Source: Hyphomicrobium denitrificans ATCC 51888 (lineage in GTDB: Bacteria > Pseudomonadota > Alphaproteobacteria > Rhizobiales > Hyphomicrobiaceae). From it: a stretch of DNA of 64,000 nucleotides. The stretch is taken from positions 1,302,001 through 1,366,000 of the forward strand of contig NC_014313.1 of assembly GCF_000143145.1 (NCBI RefSeq). Direction: 5' to 3'. The translations under genes were made by a program, and so were the position numbers. The notes under the pieces were generated by a model. The model had not been told where the DNA came from, ran no database searches, and saw nothing but the letters and a program-made list of their open reading frames with translations. Numbering within the stretch: the stretch's first letter is position 1; every line of letters starts with the position of its first letter. Positions 44,019-52,489 of this stretch are shown here, piece by piece.

Positions 44019-44204
44019 GCGCAAAAAGACCTTTCGAATGCTGGTCAGAGTCATCTGACGGCTTGTGATTTTGAGATCCGAAGTCGCCAGTCTTCGGGGC
44101 AATCGCGTTGCAAGGAACTCGCGGGACGGCTCGCCATGTAGTGAAGCGGAAATGGCTGCCGTCACGCGGCCCAGCATCCTCGCAGACGCTAAGCTTGTGA
44201 GAGA

Positions 44205-44239
44205 GGATCGCGGCACCGCTCGATGCCGAGCCGCGATCC
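44205..44239 (-). other. Stem-loop after mxaF
   Basis: GGATCGCGGC and GCCGCGATCC form a perfect 10-bp stem with a 15-base loop, starting 11 bp after the mxaF stop. No T-run follows. Its place suggests a 3'-end stabiliser for the mxaF mRNA, as is common for abundant first cistrons. Confidence 0.6.
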
Positions 44240-44249
44240 GAGGCTTTCA

Positions 44250-46139
44250 TCAGCCCTTCTCGTACTCGCCGACGTTGACGTCGTCGTAGGGGTTCTTGCC
44301 ATCAAGCGAGAACACCTCGAGGCTGCCGCCCATCTGCGTGTAGTTCTGCAGGTTCTTGAATGCGCCAACCGCGCCGAGACCTGCGGTCGGGTCCTGAAGG
44401 TCGAACACCAGACCAACGCCCGGCCAACCGCCAACGCCCGACATCACAGCGATGTACTGGACGCCCTTGTGCTCGTACGTCATCGGGTAACCGATCACGC
44501 CCGACGGAAGCTTATGCTTCCAGACCAGCTGTCCGGTGTCCGAGTTGCGAGCCTTGAGGAAGCCATCGAGCGTTCCGTAGAACACCAGATTGCCTGCGGT
44601 CGCGAGCGTGCCGCCCCAGACCGAGAAGCGCTCCATGTGCTGCCACTTGTACTCGTTGGTGATCGCGTTGTAGGCCTTGATCTGACCAAGACCGAGGTAG
44701 TTCTGACGATCGCCTTTCGGGCCCGGGTACATCCACAGCGTCGCGCCGACGAAGAACTGGCCGGCACGGTAGGGAAGCATGAATGGCTCCCAGTCCATGC
44801 AGATGTGGTTGATGCCCATGAAGAACAGCTGCTTCTGGGGATCGTAGGAGTCGTGACCCTGGTTGTGGTACCCCATGGCCGACGGGCAGATGTCCGTGCC
44901 CTTGTGGTCCATACGGGTGCCGTATTCCGGATCGCGAACCGGAAGGCCGGTCTTGAGGTCGACCGTCTTGAACACGTTGACGGTATCGTCAAGCTTGTCG
45001 GCCGAAATCAAGTCACCGTTTTCACGATCGAGCGTGTAGACGATGCCGTTACGATCGGGATGCGTCAGAAGCTTACGCTTCTTGCCGGTCTTGTCGGTCT
45101 GCTCGGAAAGCATGATGACGTTGACGCCAGCGAAATCCCACTCGTCGTGCGGGGTCTTCTGGTAGCCGAACTTCATCTTGCCGGTGTCGGCGTCGCGAGC
45201 CGTGATCGTCATGGTCCACTTGTTGTCGCCAGGACGCATCGTCTCGTTCCACGGAGCCGGGTTGCCGGACCCGTAATAGATCAGGTTGGCTGCCGGATCG
45301 TAGGCATACCAGCCCCAGTTCGTGCCGCCGCCGATCTTCCACGCATCGCCTTCCCAGGTCGCGGTGCCGAGGCCCTTTTGACCATAGTGCGGGTTGGCGC
45401 TGTTGAAGTCGTCAGCAAGACCGATTTCGGCATCGGGACCGGTCGCGTAGTAACGCCAAGCCTGCTCGCCCGTGCGGACGTTGTAGGCTGTCACGTGGCC
45501 ACGAACGCCGAGTTCGGCGCCTGACGAACCGACGATCGCGAGATCGTGAACGACATAGGGAGCCTGCGTGAGCGTCTGACCGACCTTGATGTCGCCGTTC
45601 TCAACCTTCCAGAACTCTTCGCCCGTCTTGGCGTTCAACGCGACGAGATGGCCGTCGAGCTGCGTCTTGATGATCAGCGAAGGTGTCTTGTCATCGCCCG
45701 GCCAGTACGCCAGACCGCGGTTAACGAGGTCGCAGCAGGCAACCGAGCGTGCGGCCGGATCCTGCTTCGGGCTGTGCTGCCACAGGATGTGGCCGGGATC
45801 GTTGAGATCGAGCGCGAAGGTCTTGTTCGGGAACGAGCTGTGAACGTACATCACGTCGCCGATGACGAGCGGTGCACCTTCATGGCCATGCAGCTCGCCG
45901 GTCGAGAACGACCAGGCGTGCTTCAGCTGCTTGACGTTGTCGACGTTGATCTGCGTGCTCGTGCTGTAGTTGTTCGAATCGTAGTTTTTGCCCGGCATTA
46001 CCCAGTTTTCATTGCTGTTCGACAGCTCGATGAGCTTGTCGTTCGCAAGCGCGCTGGTGGCCGCGCCCATGTGCACGGCGGCAGCTAACGCCATGCAGGA
46101 CGCCGACATCAGCATCGATGTGCTAGCAAGTCTTTTCAT
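44250..46139 (-). CDS. mxaF: Calcium-dependent methanol dehydrogenase large subunit MxaF
   Basis: The 629-residue periplasmic quinoprotein (signal peptide cleaved near ALAN) has the adjacent cysteines Cys135-Cys136, Glu209 (GSSGAELG), Asn293 (YGSGNPAP) and catalytic Asp335 in DEWDFAGVN. Position 337 is Ala, so the extra Asp of the lanthanide enzymes is missing and Ca2+ is the expected ion. The tryptophan-docking repeats are visible throughout. It heads the mxa operon; AGGA lies 13 bases before the ATG. Confidence 0.97.
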   Translation of the reverse strand: MKRLASTSMLMSASCMALAAAVHMGAATSALANDKLIELSNSNENWVMPGKNYDSNNYSTSTQINVDNVKQLKHAWSFSTGELHGHEGAPLVIGDVMYVHSSFPNKTFALDLNDPGHILWQHSPKQDPAARSVACCDLVNRGLAYWPGDDKTPSLIIKTQLDGHLVALNAKTGEEFWKVENGDIKVGQTLTQAPYVVHDLAIVGSSGAELGVRGHVTAYNVRTGEQAWRYYATGPDAEIGLADDFNSANPHYGQKGLGTATWEGDAWKIGGGTNWGWYAYDPAANLIYYGSGNPAPWNETMRPGDNKWTMTITARDADTGKMKFGYQKTPHDEWDFAGVNVIMLSEQTDKTGKKRKLLTHPDRNGIVYTLDRENGDLISADKLDDTVNVFKTVDLKTGLPVRDPEYGTRMDHKGTDICPSAMGYHNQGHDSYDPQKQLFFMGINHICMDWEPFMLPYRAGQFFVGATLWMYPGPKGDRQNYLGLGQIKAYNAITNEYKWQHMERFSVWGGTLATAGNLVFYGTLDGFLKARNSDTGQLVWKHKLPSGVIGYPMTYEHKGVQYIAVMSGVGGWPGVGLVFDLQDPTAGLGAVGAFKNLQNYTQMGGSLEVFSLDGKNPYDDVNVGEYEKG

Positions 46140-46519
46140 GCCAATTTATCCTCGCGTTTCCAATCCCAGCTATTGTTCTGGACGACGAGCGCGTGGCGAG
46201 GGACGGGAACCCGACGCCACAACATCCGTCCTTTAGTCAGAGGGAAATCTGGGTAATTCCTCCGCCCATCTCTCCGCTCTTCGTAGGCGTACCGCGCGCT
46301 CGGATTACTGGTTCTCCGATGACTTCGCGTTCAGCACGGGCGGGACCGTAACAACGTAACTAGCGGGGGTCTTCAGTGTGATCGGCAAATAGCGCCGGGA
46401 AGAATCGGCAAAGAACGCTGCAGACGTTGTCCTGGAAGTCTGGCGTTCTCTCTGGCATAGGTCGGGCACAAACGCAGATCGCATCGTGCGCTCTGCGCGC
46501 CTCACAACTCGCGAGAGCA
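46140..46519. other. Divergent promoter region of mxaF and the moxYX-like genes
   Basis: This 380-bp region holds the promoters of mxaF (minus) and the lipoprotein/kinase/regulator operon (plus). I could not identify a classical mxa promoter box by eye. Short open frames on both strands here look like chance. Confidence 0.5.
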
Positions 46520-47020
46520 ATGAAATCTCGAACATTCTGGCTGATGGGCGCGTGCGCCCTGCTTTCCGCGGGATGTGATGATAGCAGCTCAATCAATCAG
46601 CATGCGGATCAACGCTCGAGGTTGGCGCAATCGCAAGCACAGCCGGGCTGGCTTGATCCGACCTCGGACCTTGACCCAGCCGGATGGCTGATCTCGCGCG
46701 AGGCGAGCCGGGGCAAGGCCATCAAGGCGGAGGAGGCCGACATCATCAAGGCGTCGATTGCGAACGCAGCTAAGATATTCAAAGAAGATCCACGGATGAT
46801 CGCGAACAGGGCCGTTCAGCTCGAGGTGATGCTCGATCCGACCGATGACCGCGAAACCGCGGTCTGGTTGGTCGAAGTGCTGGCAGACGTCGTTCGCGAG
46901 CCGGGCAAGGTCGAGGGATTTGGCGCAATCGGCCAACAGTACTTCAATTTGCGCAAGGCGGGATTAAGCGAGCGTGCCGCGCTCGATGACCTCTCGCGGC
47001 GCTACAGATCGCGCGGCTAG
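46520..47020 (+). CDS. Lipoprotein upstream of the sensor kinase
   Basis: The 166-residue product has a lipoprotein signal with lipobox SAGC (CALLSAGCDD). The mature part contains DPAGWLISREASRGK and a helical region of 100 residues; no family recognised. It is followed after four bases by the sensor kinase gene, so it may be a periplasmic accessory to that sensor. The start at ATG 46520 gives the lipoprotein signal; longer frames do not. Confidence 0.7.
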   Translation: MKSRTFWLMGACALLSAGCDDSSSINQHADQRSRLAQSQAQPGWLDPTSDLDPAGWLISREASRGKAIKAEEADIIKASIANAAKIFKEDPRMIANRAVQLEVMLDPTDDRETAVWLVEVLADVVREPGKVEGFGAIGQQYFNLRKAGLSERAALDDLSRRYRSRG

Positions 47021-47024
47021 TTTG

Positions 47025-48497
47025 ATGCTGGACGCCTTGTTTCGGAAAGTTTCGGGGTTTGCCTGGTTCGGACGTTCGATCCGTCATCAGGTCCTGCTCG
47101 CGATCTCCTTGATGCTTCTGCTCGCCACCACCGCTGCCGGTACGATTGCTGTCGTCAATGGCCGTAACGCGGTGAACGTCGAGATCAAGGCGTCGATAGA
47201 TTTCGCGGAGGGTCTGCTGCGCGAACTGGTTCGGCGCATCGCCGCGGAAAACCTGCTTTCGAACCTCGATTACCTCGTGTCGCGGGAAGTCGACCATATG
47301 CGCCATGCGCGCATCTATGTTCAGGATGGCGGCACGCCGCCAAAGCTTTTGCGCTCGTCCTCGTCGGACGATGACGGTCCGTCGCCGTTGAGCGAAACGC
47401 CAGATTGGTTCGAAAGCCTGATGATGCCGGCTGGCGGCGAGGATCATACACGCGTCATCCGTGTGCCGAATGGCGACCGGCAGATCATTCTCAAAGGCGA
47501 TCCGGATGATGAAATCGCCGAGAAGTGGCAGCAGCTCTCATCCCTCGCGATCGTTGCTTCGATCTCAATGCTGCTGCTCGTCGGAGCATTCTATTTCGTG
47601 CTCGGATGGATACTGACGCCGTTGCAAGCGCTGGCGCGTGGCCTCGTAGCTTTGGAAGCCGGCGAGAATGCGCGGCGTCTCGAAATACCGCGCGTCGTCG
47701 AGATCGCCGACATTTCGCGCAAGTTCAATTCGCTTGCGGCATCGCTCGATCAGACGCGGGCGGAAAACGGCGAGCTATACAAGCAAATCCAATCCGTTCA
47801 GGAAGACGAAAGGCGCGAAATCGCGCGCGAGCTGCACGACGAAGCAGGGCCTTGTCTGTTCGGCATCACGGCGAGCGCCGAGTCGATCAACAGAATATCG
47901 ATAAAGCTCGATGACGAGTCGGCGCGCAGAATCACGACGCGAACGGATGAAATCCTGTCGATCGCTGATCGTCTGAAAGCCATGAACCGTGCGCTACTCA
48001 AAAGATTGCATCCGGTTTCCATCGGCAAGGTGCCGCTGCCGGCGTTGATCAAGGATCTCATCAACGATTTCGATCGGCGGCATACGGACGTCCGCATCAT
48101 TTCGGAGATCGGTCCGTTTGCTCGCGCTTATGCTGAGAAAATCGAGCTGACCGTCTACCGGGCGACGCAAGAGGCTTTGACGAACGCCGTCCGGCACGCG
48201 CAGGCCGACAACATCCTGATCGAACTGCGGGAAGAATCGTCTCGCGCCGGATCGAGAGAGCAGGAGCCCGGCATCCTGATCTGCTTGCGGGTGAGCGATG
48301 ACGGCGTCGGTTTCAAACCTGGGGCGGCTGCCGGCTTTGGTCTCTCAGCGATGCGGGAACGTGTGCTTTCCGCTGGCGGGACGCTTGCCGTCGAAGCGCG
48401 AAATCCACGCGGCACGTCGATCGCCATCAAAATTCCAGCGGAGCCTAGGGACGCTAGCCGCCTGCAGGTACGCGAAGCTTCACGGATAACATCATGA
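47025..48497 (+). CDS. Sensor histidine kinase, NarX/MoxY-like
   Basis: The 490-residue kinase has two membrane helices (about residues 22-42 and 172-192) flanking a periplasmic sensing domain, a HAMP-like linker, a HisKA_3 domain with the phosphorylated His271 in ARELHDEAGPCLFGI, and a HATPase domain with DDGVGFKPGAAAGFGLSAM. This dimerisation type is typical of NarX/DesK. In Paracoccus, moxY/moxX kinase and regulator control methanol dehydrogenase; position divergent from mxaF fits, but identity is by analogy. Coupled to the regulator by ATGA. Confidence 0.88.
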   Translation: MLDALFRKVSGFAWFGRSIRHQVLLAISLMLLLATTAAGTIAVVNGRNAVNVEIKASIDFAEGLLRELVRRIAAENLLSNLDYLVSREVDHMRHARIYVQDGGTPPKLLRSSSSDDDGPSPLSETPDWFESLMMPAGGEDHTRVIRVPNGDRQIILKGDPDDEIAEKWQQLSSLAIVASISMLLLVGAFYFVLGWILTPLQALARGLVALEAGENARRLEIPRVVEIADISRKFNSLAASLDQTRAENGELYKQIQSVQEDERREIARELHDEAGPCLFGITASAESINRISIKLDDESARRITTRTDEILSIADRLKAMNRALLKRLHPVSIGKVPLPALIKDLINDFDRRHTDVRIISEIGPFARAYAEKIELTVYRATQEALTNAVRHAQADNILIELREESSRAGSREQEPGILICLRVSDDGVGFKPGAAAGFGLSAMRERVLSAGGTLAVEARNPRGTSIAIKIPAEPRDASRLQVREASRITS

Positions 48498-49144
48498 CAA
48501 AAATTCTTGTGATCGACGACCATCCCGTTGTGCTGCAGGGATGCCGCCGCGTTCTCGAGGATGCCGGCATCGAAAACATCACGCTGGCCTCGAACCTGAT
48601 CGATGGCTTCCGTGCTTATCGGAACGACAAGCCCGACGTCATCATTATCGATCTTGCGATCAAGAAGGGCGTTCTCGTCGGTCTGACATTCATCCGGCGA
48701 TTGCGCGTGCATGACAAGCATACGCCCATCCTGGTTCTGACGATGCATGAGGATCCGATGATCGCCAGCCAGTCGCTGCGCCTCGGAGCCAACGGCTACA
48801 TCTTAAAGGACACGTCGTCGGTCGATATCGTGAAGGCGCTGCAGGCCGTGCGCCAGGGCAGGCCGTTTCTCAGCCACACGGTCGCGTCGGCGATCGCGCT
48901 GATGGAAACCAAGGGCCGCAGCAATCCGCTGAGCGGCATGACGTTACGCGAGCTTCAAACCTTGGAGCTGATCGCGCAGGGTAAGCAATATGCGGCGATC
49001 GCCGAGGAACTGCACGTCAGCTATAAGACCATCGCCAACACATGCTCGCAGATCAAGGCGAAGCTCGGTGTGAAATCCCTTCCCGAACTCATGCGCATCG
49101 CCATCGATCATCTGCCGGAAATGGCAGGACAGCGGACCAAGTGA
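48494..49144 (+). CDS. Response regulator, MoxX/NarL-like
   Basis: The 216-residue protein has a receiver with Asp53 (VIIIDLAIKKG) and Lys in YILKDTSS, and a LuxR HTH (GMTLRELQTLELIAQGKQYA, HVSYKTIANTCSQIKAKLGV). It overlaps the kinase by four bases. Likely activates mxa transcription by analogy with Paracoccus MoxX. Compared with the orphan regulator at 31690 it is similar in the HTH but has its kinase adjacent. Confidence 0.9.
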   Translation: MTKILVIDDHPVVLQGCRRVLEDAGIENITLASNLIDGFRAYRNDKPDVIIIDLAIKKGVLVGLTFIRRLRVHDKHTPILVLTMHEDPMIASQSLRLGANGYILKDTSSVDIVKALQAVRQGRPFLSHTVASAIALMETKGRSNPLSGMTLRELQTLELIAQGKQYAAIAEELHVSYKTIANTCSQIKAKLGVKSLPELMRIAIDHLPEMAGQRTK

Positions 49145-49252
49145 CGGCCGCTGTCCTCGCCGGGAACTATTTCCATCGAAGTATGCCGTGACTTGGAAAT
49201 CGGTTTCGGGCGATCCATGTGCATCCTTCAGATCCAACCGGTGCGGAGCCCC

Positions 49253-49900
49253 ATGCGTATCATTTTCGCTATCTTTCTGACTTGCCTATCCGGTTCGGCG
49301 TTTGCGGATGTCAGCTGCAAGGACCAGGTCGATGCAGCATTCGCCAAGCTTCGCGAGGCGGGCAAATTCCGGCTGGAAACGACGATCAAAAACAAGGACG
49401 GCATGCTGAAGATGCAGGCGGACTATGTGCTGCCGGATCGCATGCACCAGACGGTGACGCTGGGCGGCGAGGGTGCTGCCATGGAAATGATCGTCGTCGG
49501 CAAAAAAGCCTGGTCGAACCAGGGTGGTGGCTGGGCGGAATTGCCGGAGGCGTTTGCCCAAACGGTGGCCAACCAGATCAAGGACACGGTTGCCGATTCT
49601 CCGAAAGTTTCGACCGAGTACAAATGCCTCGGCGACAAGGAATTCGAGGGCAAGACCTACGCGCTTTATCAGGGCGTTCTGGCGATGCCGTTGCCTGCCG
49701 ATGCCAAGGACAAAGGTCCGCGCGTTAAAGCGCTTAGCGCGCCCAATCTGCAGAACGTCTACGTCGATAAGGCGACAGGGCTGCCCGCGCGCAACATCGT
49801 GACGCCGGTCACTGAGCCCGAAAGCCGCGTGTTCGACGGCACTTTCACGATCGTCAAGGAGTTGAGCATCGAGCCGCCGAAAGTGGTGCTGCCCAACTAA
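49253..49900 (+). CDS. Exported protein, LolA/LppX-like fold suspected
   Basis: The 215-residue protein has a signal peptide (MRIIFAIFLTCLSGSAFA) and a mature part rich in strands: KFRLETTIKNKDGMLKMQAD, GEGAAMEMIVVGKKAW and EFEGKTYALYQGVL. This resembles outer-membrane lipoprotein carrier-like half-barrels, but the assignment is by pattern only. It starts 108 bp after the regulator and may be monocistronic. GGAG precedes ATG 49253. Confidence 0.6.
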   Translation: MRIIFAIFLTCLSGSAFADVSCKDQVDAAFAKLREAGKFRLETTIKNKDGMLKMQADYVLPDRMHQTVTLGGEGAAMEMIVVGKKAWSNQGGGWAELPEAFAQTVANQIKDTVADSPKVSTEYKCLGDKEFEGKTYALYQGVLAMPLPADAKDKGPRVKALSAPNLQNVYVDKATGLPARNIVTPVTEPESRVFDGTFTIVKELSIEPPKVVLPN

Positions 49901-49925
49901 TACTGGCTCGCTAAAGGACGGCGCA

Positions 49926-49949
49926 CTCCGGCGTTTGCAAGCGCCGGAG
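49926..49949. terminator. Bidirectional hairpin between convergent genes
   Basis: CTCCGGCG and CGCCGGAG pair with an eight-base loop, between the LolA-like gene and the convergent DUF3617-like gene. Confidence 0.55.
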
Positions 49950-49957
49950 GCGTCAGT

Positions 49958-50407
49958 TCAGGGTTTGGCCGCGGCGGATTTGTCCGCTTCGCAGGTCTCG
50001 CCGAGATATTTGCCATCGACGATCACGCCGAGGTGCGAAACGCCGGCCTGAGGCGGATCGAACGTTATTTTTGTAACGGCTCGATACCAGGTATTGAAAT
50101 CGCCGGTCAGCAATGTGCTGATCTTTTGCCGGCTATTTCCGGCCGAGCACGTAACATTGACGAATGTTTCATTCGCGATTGTCTTGACGTCGACAGGTCC
50201 ACAATTTTTTGAATTGTCGCCGAGAACGACGTTATCGGTCGCGGCGATACACGATCTGATGGTTGTCATCCCGATTGAATCCGAAACCGATGTGAGCTGC
50301 CATTGTCCCGCCTTTCTTGCCGGAACGTCGGCCGCCAGCGCATGTCCGGACGTGCTGAGCAACGCCGCGCCGCATAGGTAAATCGTGGAAACTCTACGAT
50401 AGGTCAT
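49958..50407 (-). CDS. DUF3617-like exported protein
   Basis: The 149-residue product has a signal peptide (cleavage at ALAA) and begins its mature part with ARKAGQWQLTSVSDSIG, as in DUF3617 proteins, which start with a R-x-G-x-W-x-x motif. Cys pairs (RSCIAATDN, KNCGPVD, VTCSAGN, ETCEADK) suggest disulfides. Function unknown. Confidence 0.65.
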   Translation of the reverse strand: MTYRRVSTIYLCGAALLSTSGHALAADVPARKAGQWQLTSVSDSIGMTTIRSCIAATDNVVLGDNSKNCGPVDVKTIANETFVNVTCSAGNSRQKISTLLTGDFNTWYRAVTKITFDPPQAGVSHLGVIVDGKYLGETCEADKSAAAKP

Positions 50408-50655
50408 GGCGCGCTTTCCTGCTTTCGTTCGTAATCGAACACATCAGGATCGATTAAATAAAATCGTCAAATCATTTATCCGTAATGCGTTGAAGCACGG
50501 GTGAAAGTTCGGCGTATTGCCAACTCTCCAGCATCATATTGCTAAACGTGCCATTGCGAAAAATCCGAAACAAGGCGCCGCTAGTGGTGTTGCCGCGGGA
50601 TGGGCTTCGCGCTCGACCGAACGGGACGCAATAAAATAATATTGGGAGAAGACGC

Positions 50656-50958
50656 ATGACGAGAGCCATATTCGCGACTGCTGCAATTCTTCTGTTTTCC
50701 GGCGCGGCTTATGCTGACGATTGGGCCAGTAAGTTCAAGCAGCTCGACACGGATGGTAACGGGTCGATCAGCCGAACCGAGTGGGAAGCCAACGTTGCAA
50801 CCCTGAAGCTCGATCCGGCACCGACGTTCACCGCAATGGATCAGGACGTGAATAATAGCGTCGATTCGGACGAATGGGCCCAGGCCGAGAAGATGGCCAA
50901 AGCATTTCCCGTAGCCTGCAAGTCGTCGAAGGAATCTTGGTGCCCGAAGCAGTACTGA
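50656..50958 (+). CDS. Small exported EF-hand protein
   Basis: The 100-residue product has a signal peptide (MTRAIFATAAILLFSGAAYA) and two EF-hand loops: DTDGNGSISRTE and DQDVNNSVDSDE. Unlike the lanmodulin at 32580 there is no Pro at loop position 2 and only two loops, so it is more likely a calsensin-like calcium binder than a lanthanide binder. A C-terminal CKSSKESWC could form a disulfide. A GC-rich hairpin follows. Confidence 0.75.
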   Translation: MTRAIFATAAILLFSGAAYADDWASKFKQLDTDGNGSISRTEWEANVATLKLDPAPTFTAMDQDVNNSVDSDEWAQAEKMAKAFPVACKSSKESWCPKQY

Positions 50959-50976
50959 TCTGCGCCTGATGAAGTC

Positions 50977-51004
50977 CCGAAACCCGGTTGCCTCCGGGTT
51001 TCGG
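50977..51004 (+). terminator. GC-rich hairpin after the EF-hand gene
   Basis: CCGAAACCCGG and CCGGGTTTCGG form a perfect 11-bp stem with a six-base loop; no T-run follows. Confidence 0.6.
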
Positions 51005-51130
51005 TCTAGATCGGGAGGTTCGCGAGCTCTGTAGATTAGAAGTTTTTCAATATGCGCGTGAGACGGCCCAGGACCGTCGGCAGTTGCCTCAGCTTATCAA
51101 GCCGTTGTCATAACGGCGTTCTTTTCGCGA

Positions 51131-51166
51131 TCCGCTAAGTATACTATTTTTGTATTATTTAGCGGA
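51131..51166. promoter_or_regulatory. Inverted repeat upstream of the AraC-type regulator
   Basis: TCCGCTAA (51131-51138) and TTAGCGGA (51159-51166) are an 8-bp perfect inverted repeat with a 20-bp AT-rich centre, directly before the GTG at 51178. TCCGCTAA recurs upstream of the TonB receptor gene at 52237. Confidence 0.55.
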
Positions 51167-51177
51167 GCTACGATCTC

Positions 51178-52167
51178 GTGCGCGAATTCCAGACTCACGA
51201 CGGAGACATCTCGGTCTCGGAGATGGCCAGATTGACTGCAAAGTGCATGTCGATCTCGCGCATAACTGCGAACTCGATCGATGCGGGCAAGGTAGACGCG
51301 CCAGCGGTGACCGGCCAGATCGTTCTCAGCATGGTTCAGCCCGGCCTGATTGCTGCCGCTCATCGTTTGAGGGTCAATTACGATAGTAAGGTCGAGTACG
51401 AAATCGAGTCCGCACTAGGGTGCGGAATTCTGATTTCCGGCGATCCTCCCGTCTTCGATATCGAAGGGCACGGCCAAGTTCGCCATGAGGCCGGGCGTGC
51501 CGTCATCGCGGGCAACGGCAAACCCGTAAAGGCCTTCACCCACTACAAGGCAAACCAGCACAATGCGATGGCCGGCTTCTATCTGAAGCCAGACTTCTTC
51601 GAACGCTTCGGGCCGGATGTGACCGATGATGGTCTGGCGGCGTTGCGTGGGTTGTTGAACGTCGACTATCAGGCCGTCGTTCTTCCCAAGTCCCGCCGCA
51701 TGGTCGAGATCGCGAAGCGCAGTCTCGCGCATCCCTATCGCGGCGAACTTGCTGAACTCTTTCTCGAGACCAACACGCTCGGATTCGTCCTCGAAGCGGC
51801 ATCTATGCTCAAAGAGGCGAACAGGATTGCGAACACGCTCGGCCGAAAAAACTATGACCGAGTCGTGCAAGCGCGCGAGATCATAGATGCCAACCTCGCA
51901 TCGCCGCCGAAGTCGCTCGATCTCGCGATGCAGGTTGGGCTCAACCTGACGACCTTGCAGGCGCACTTCAAAGCCGCGTACGGGACGTCGATCTTCGGCT
52001 ATATACGCCGCGAACGCCTGGAATTGTCGCGCGCGATGCTGAGTGACACGGAACTGCCCGTCGCGAAAGTCGGCTATCAGGTCGGCTTTTCGAGCCCCGC
52101 GGCCTTCACAGCCGCCTATCGCCGTCACTTCGGCGAGCCGCCCACGCGCAAGTTTCCCCGCCGATGA
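51178..52167 (+). CDS. AraC-family transcriptional regulator (PchR-like)
   Basis: The 329-residue protein has a C-terminal AraC double HTH: LNLTTLQAHFKAAYGTSIFG and VAKVGYQVGFSSPAAFTAAYR. The unique N-terminal domain resembles the ligand-sensing part of siderophore regulators of the PchR type only in overall layout. Placement directly before a TonB-dependent receptor makes it the likely activator. Start GTG 51178 is assumed; a Met at 51223 is an alternative. Confidence 0.85.
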   Translation: MREFQTHDGDISVSEMARLTAKCMSISRITANSIDAGKVDAPAVTGQIVLSMVQPGLIAAAHRLRVNYDSKVEYEIESALGCGILISGDPPVFDIEGHGQVRHEAGRAVIAGNGKPVKAFTHYKANQHNAMAGFYLKPDFFERFGPDVTDDGLAALRGLLNVDYQAVVLPKSRRMVEIAKRSLAHPYRGELAELFLETNTLGFVLEAASMLKEANRIANTLGRKNYDRVVQAREIIDANLASPPKSLDLAMQVGLNLTTLQAHFKAAYGTSIFGYIRRERLELSRAMLSDTELPVAKVGYQVGFSSPAAFTAAYRRHFGEPPTRKFPRR

Positions 52168-52236
52168 GCCGTCGCATTCCGCGATAGTATTTCGTTGAAC
52201 GAGAATAGCCGCCTGTCTGGCGGAGCGTTCGCCATC

Positions 52237-52260
52237 TCCGCTAAATGATGACTAATTTAG
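52237..52260. promoter_or_regulatory. TCCGCTAA element and inverted repeat upstream of the TonB receptor gene
   Basis: TCCGCTAA at 52237-52244 repeats the element at the araC promoter. CTAAAT (52241-52246) and ATTTAG (52255-52260) form a 6-bp inverted repeat around eight bases. It lies about 230 bp before the receptor ATG in an otherwise empty 320-bp intergenic region. Confidence 0.45.
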
Positions 52261-52489
52261 TAAGGATTTGCGGCGGGCGCCGAAGCGCTGCGAGGTCAGT
52301 GGTGAGCGAGCTTTGCGGAGAGGCCTCGGGAAACCTGCTGCGCGCTCGCTTCTGATGCACCGGAGAATTTGGACTGATCGCATGCCGTGCGCGGTCAAGC
52401 GTAACGCTTGCGCGTCGAAGAGTACTCGGCGCACTCGCGATCAATGCACTTCGTACGGTTCGGAAAATTTCTCCGGGGGGAGAAAGAGT

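Noticed and set aside
44223..45524. Open frame of 433 codons on the plus strand
   Set aside because: Antisense to mxaF, which is certain from its motifs; the sequence has no domain features.
46305..46592. Small minus-strand frame upstream of mxaF
   Set aside because: It overlaps the lipoprotein gene and has no ribosome site, signal or family likeness.
50656..50958. Second lanmodulin
   Set aside because: Only two EF hands, no Pro at loop position 2, and long spacing; these are normal calcium-type features.
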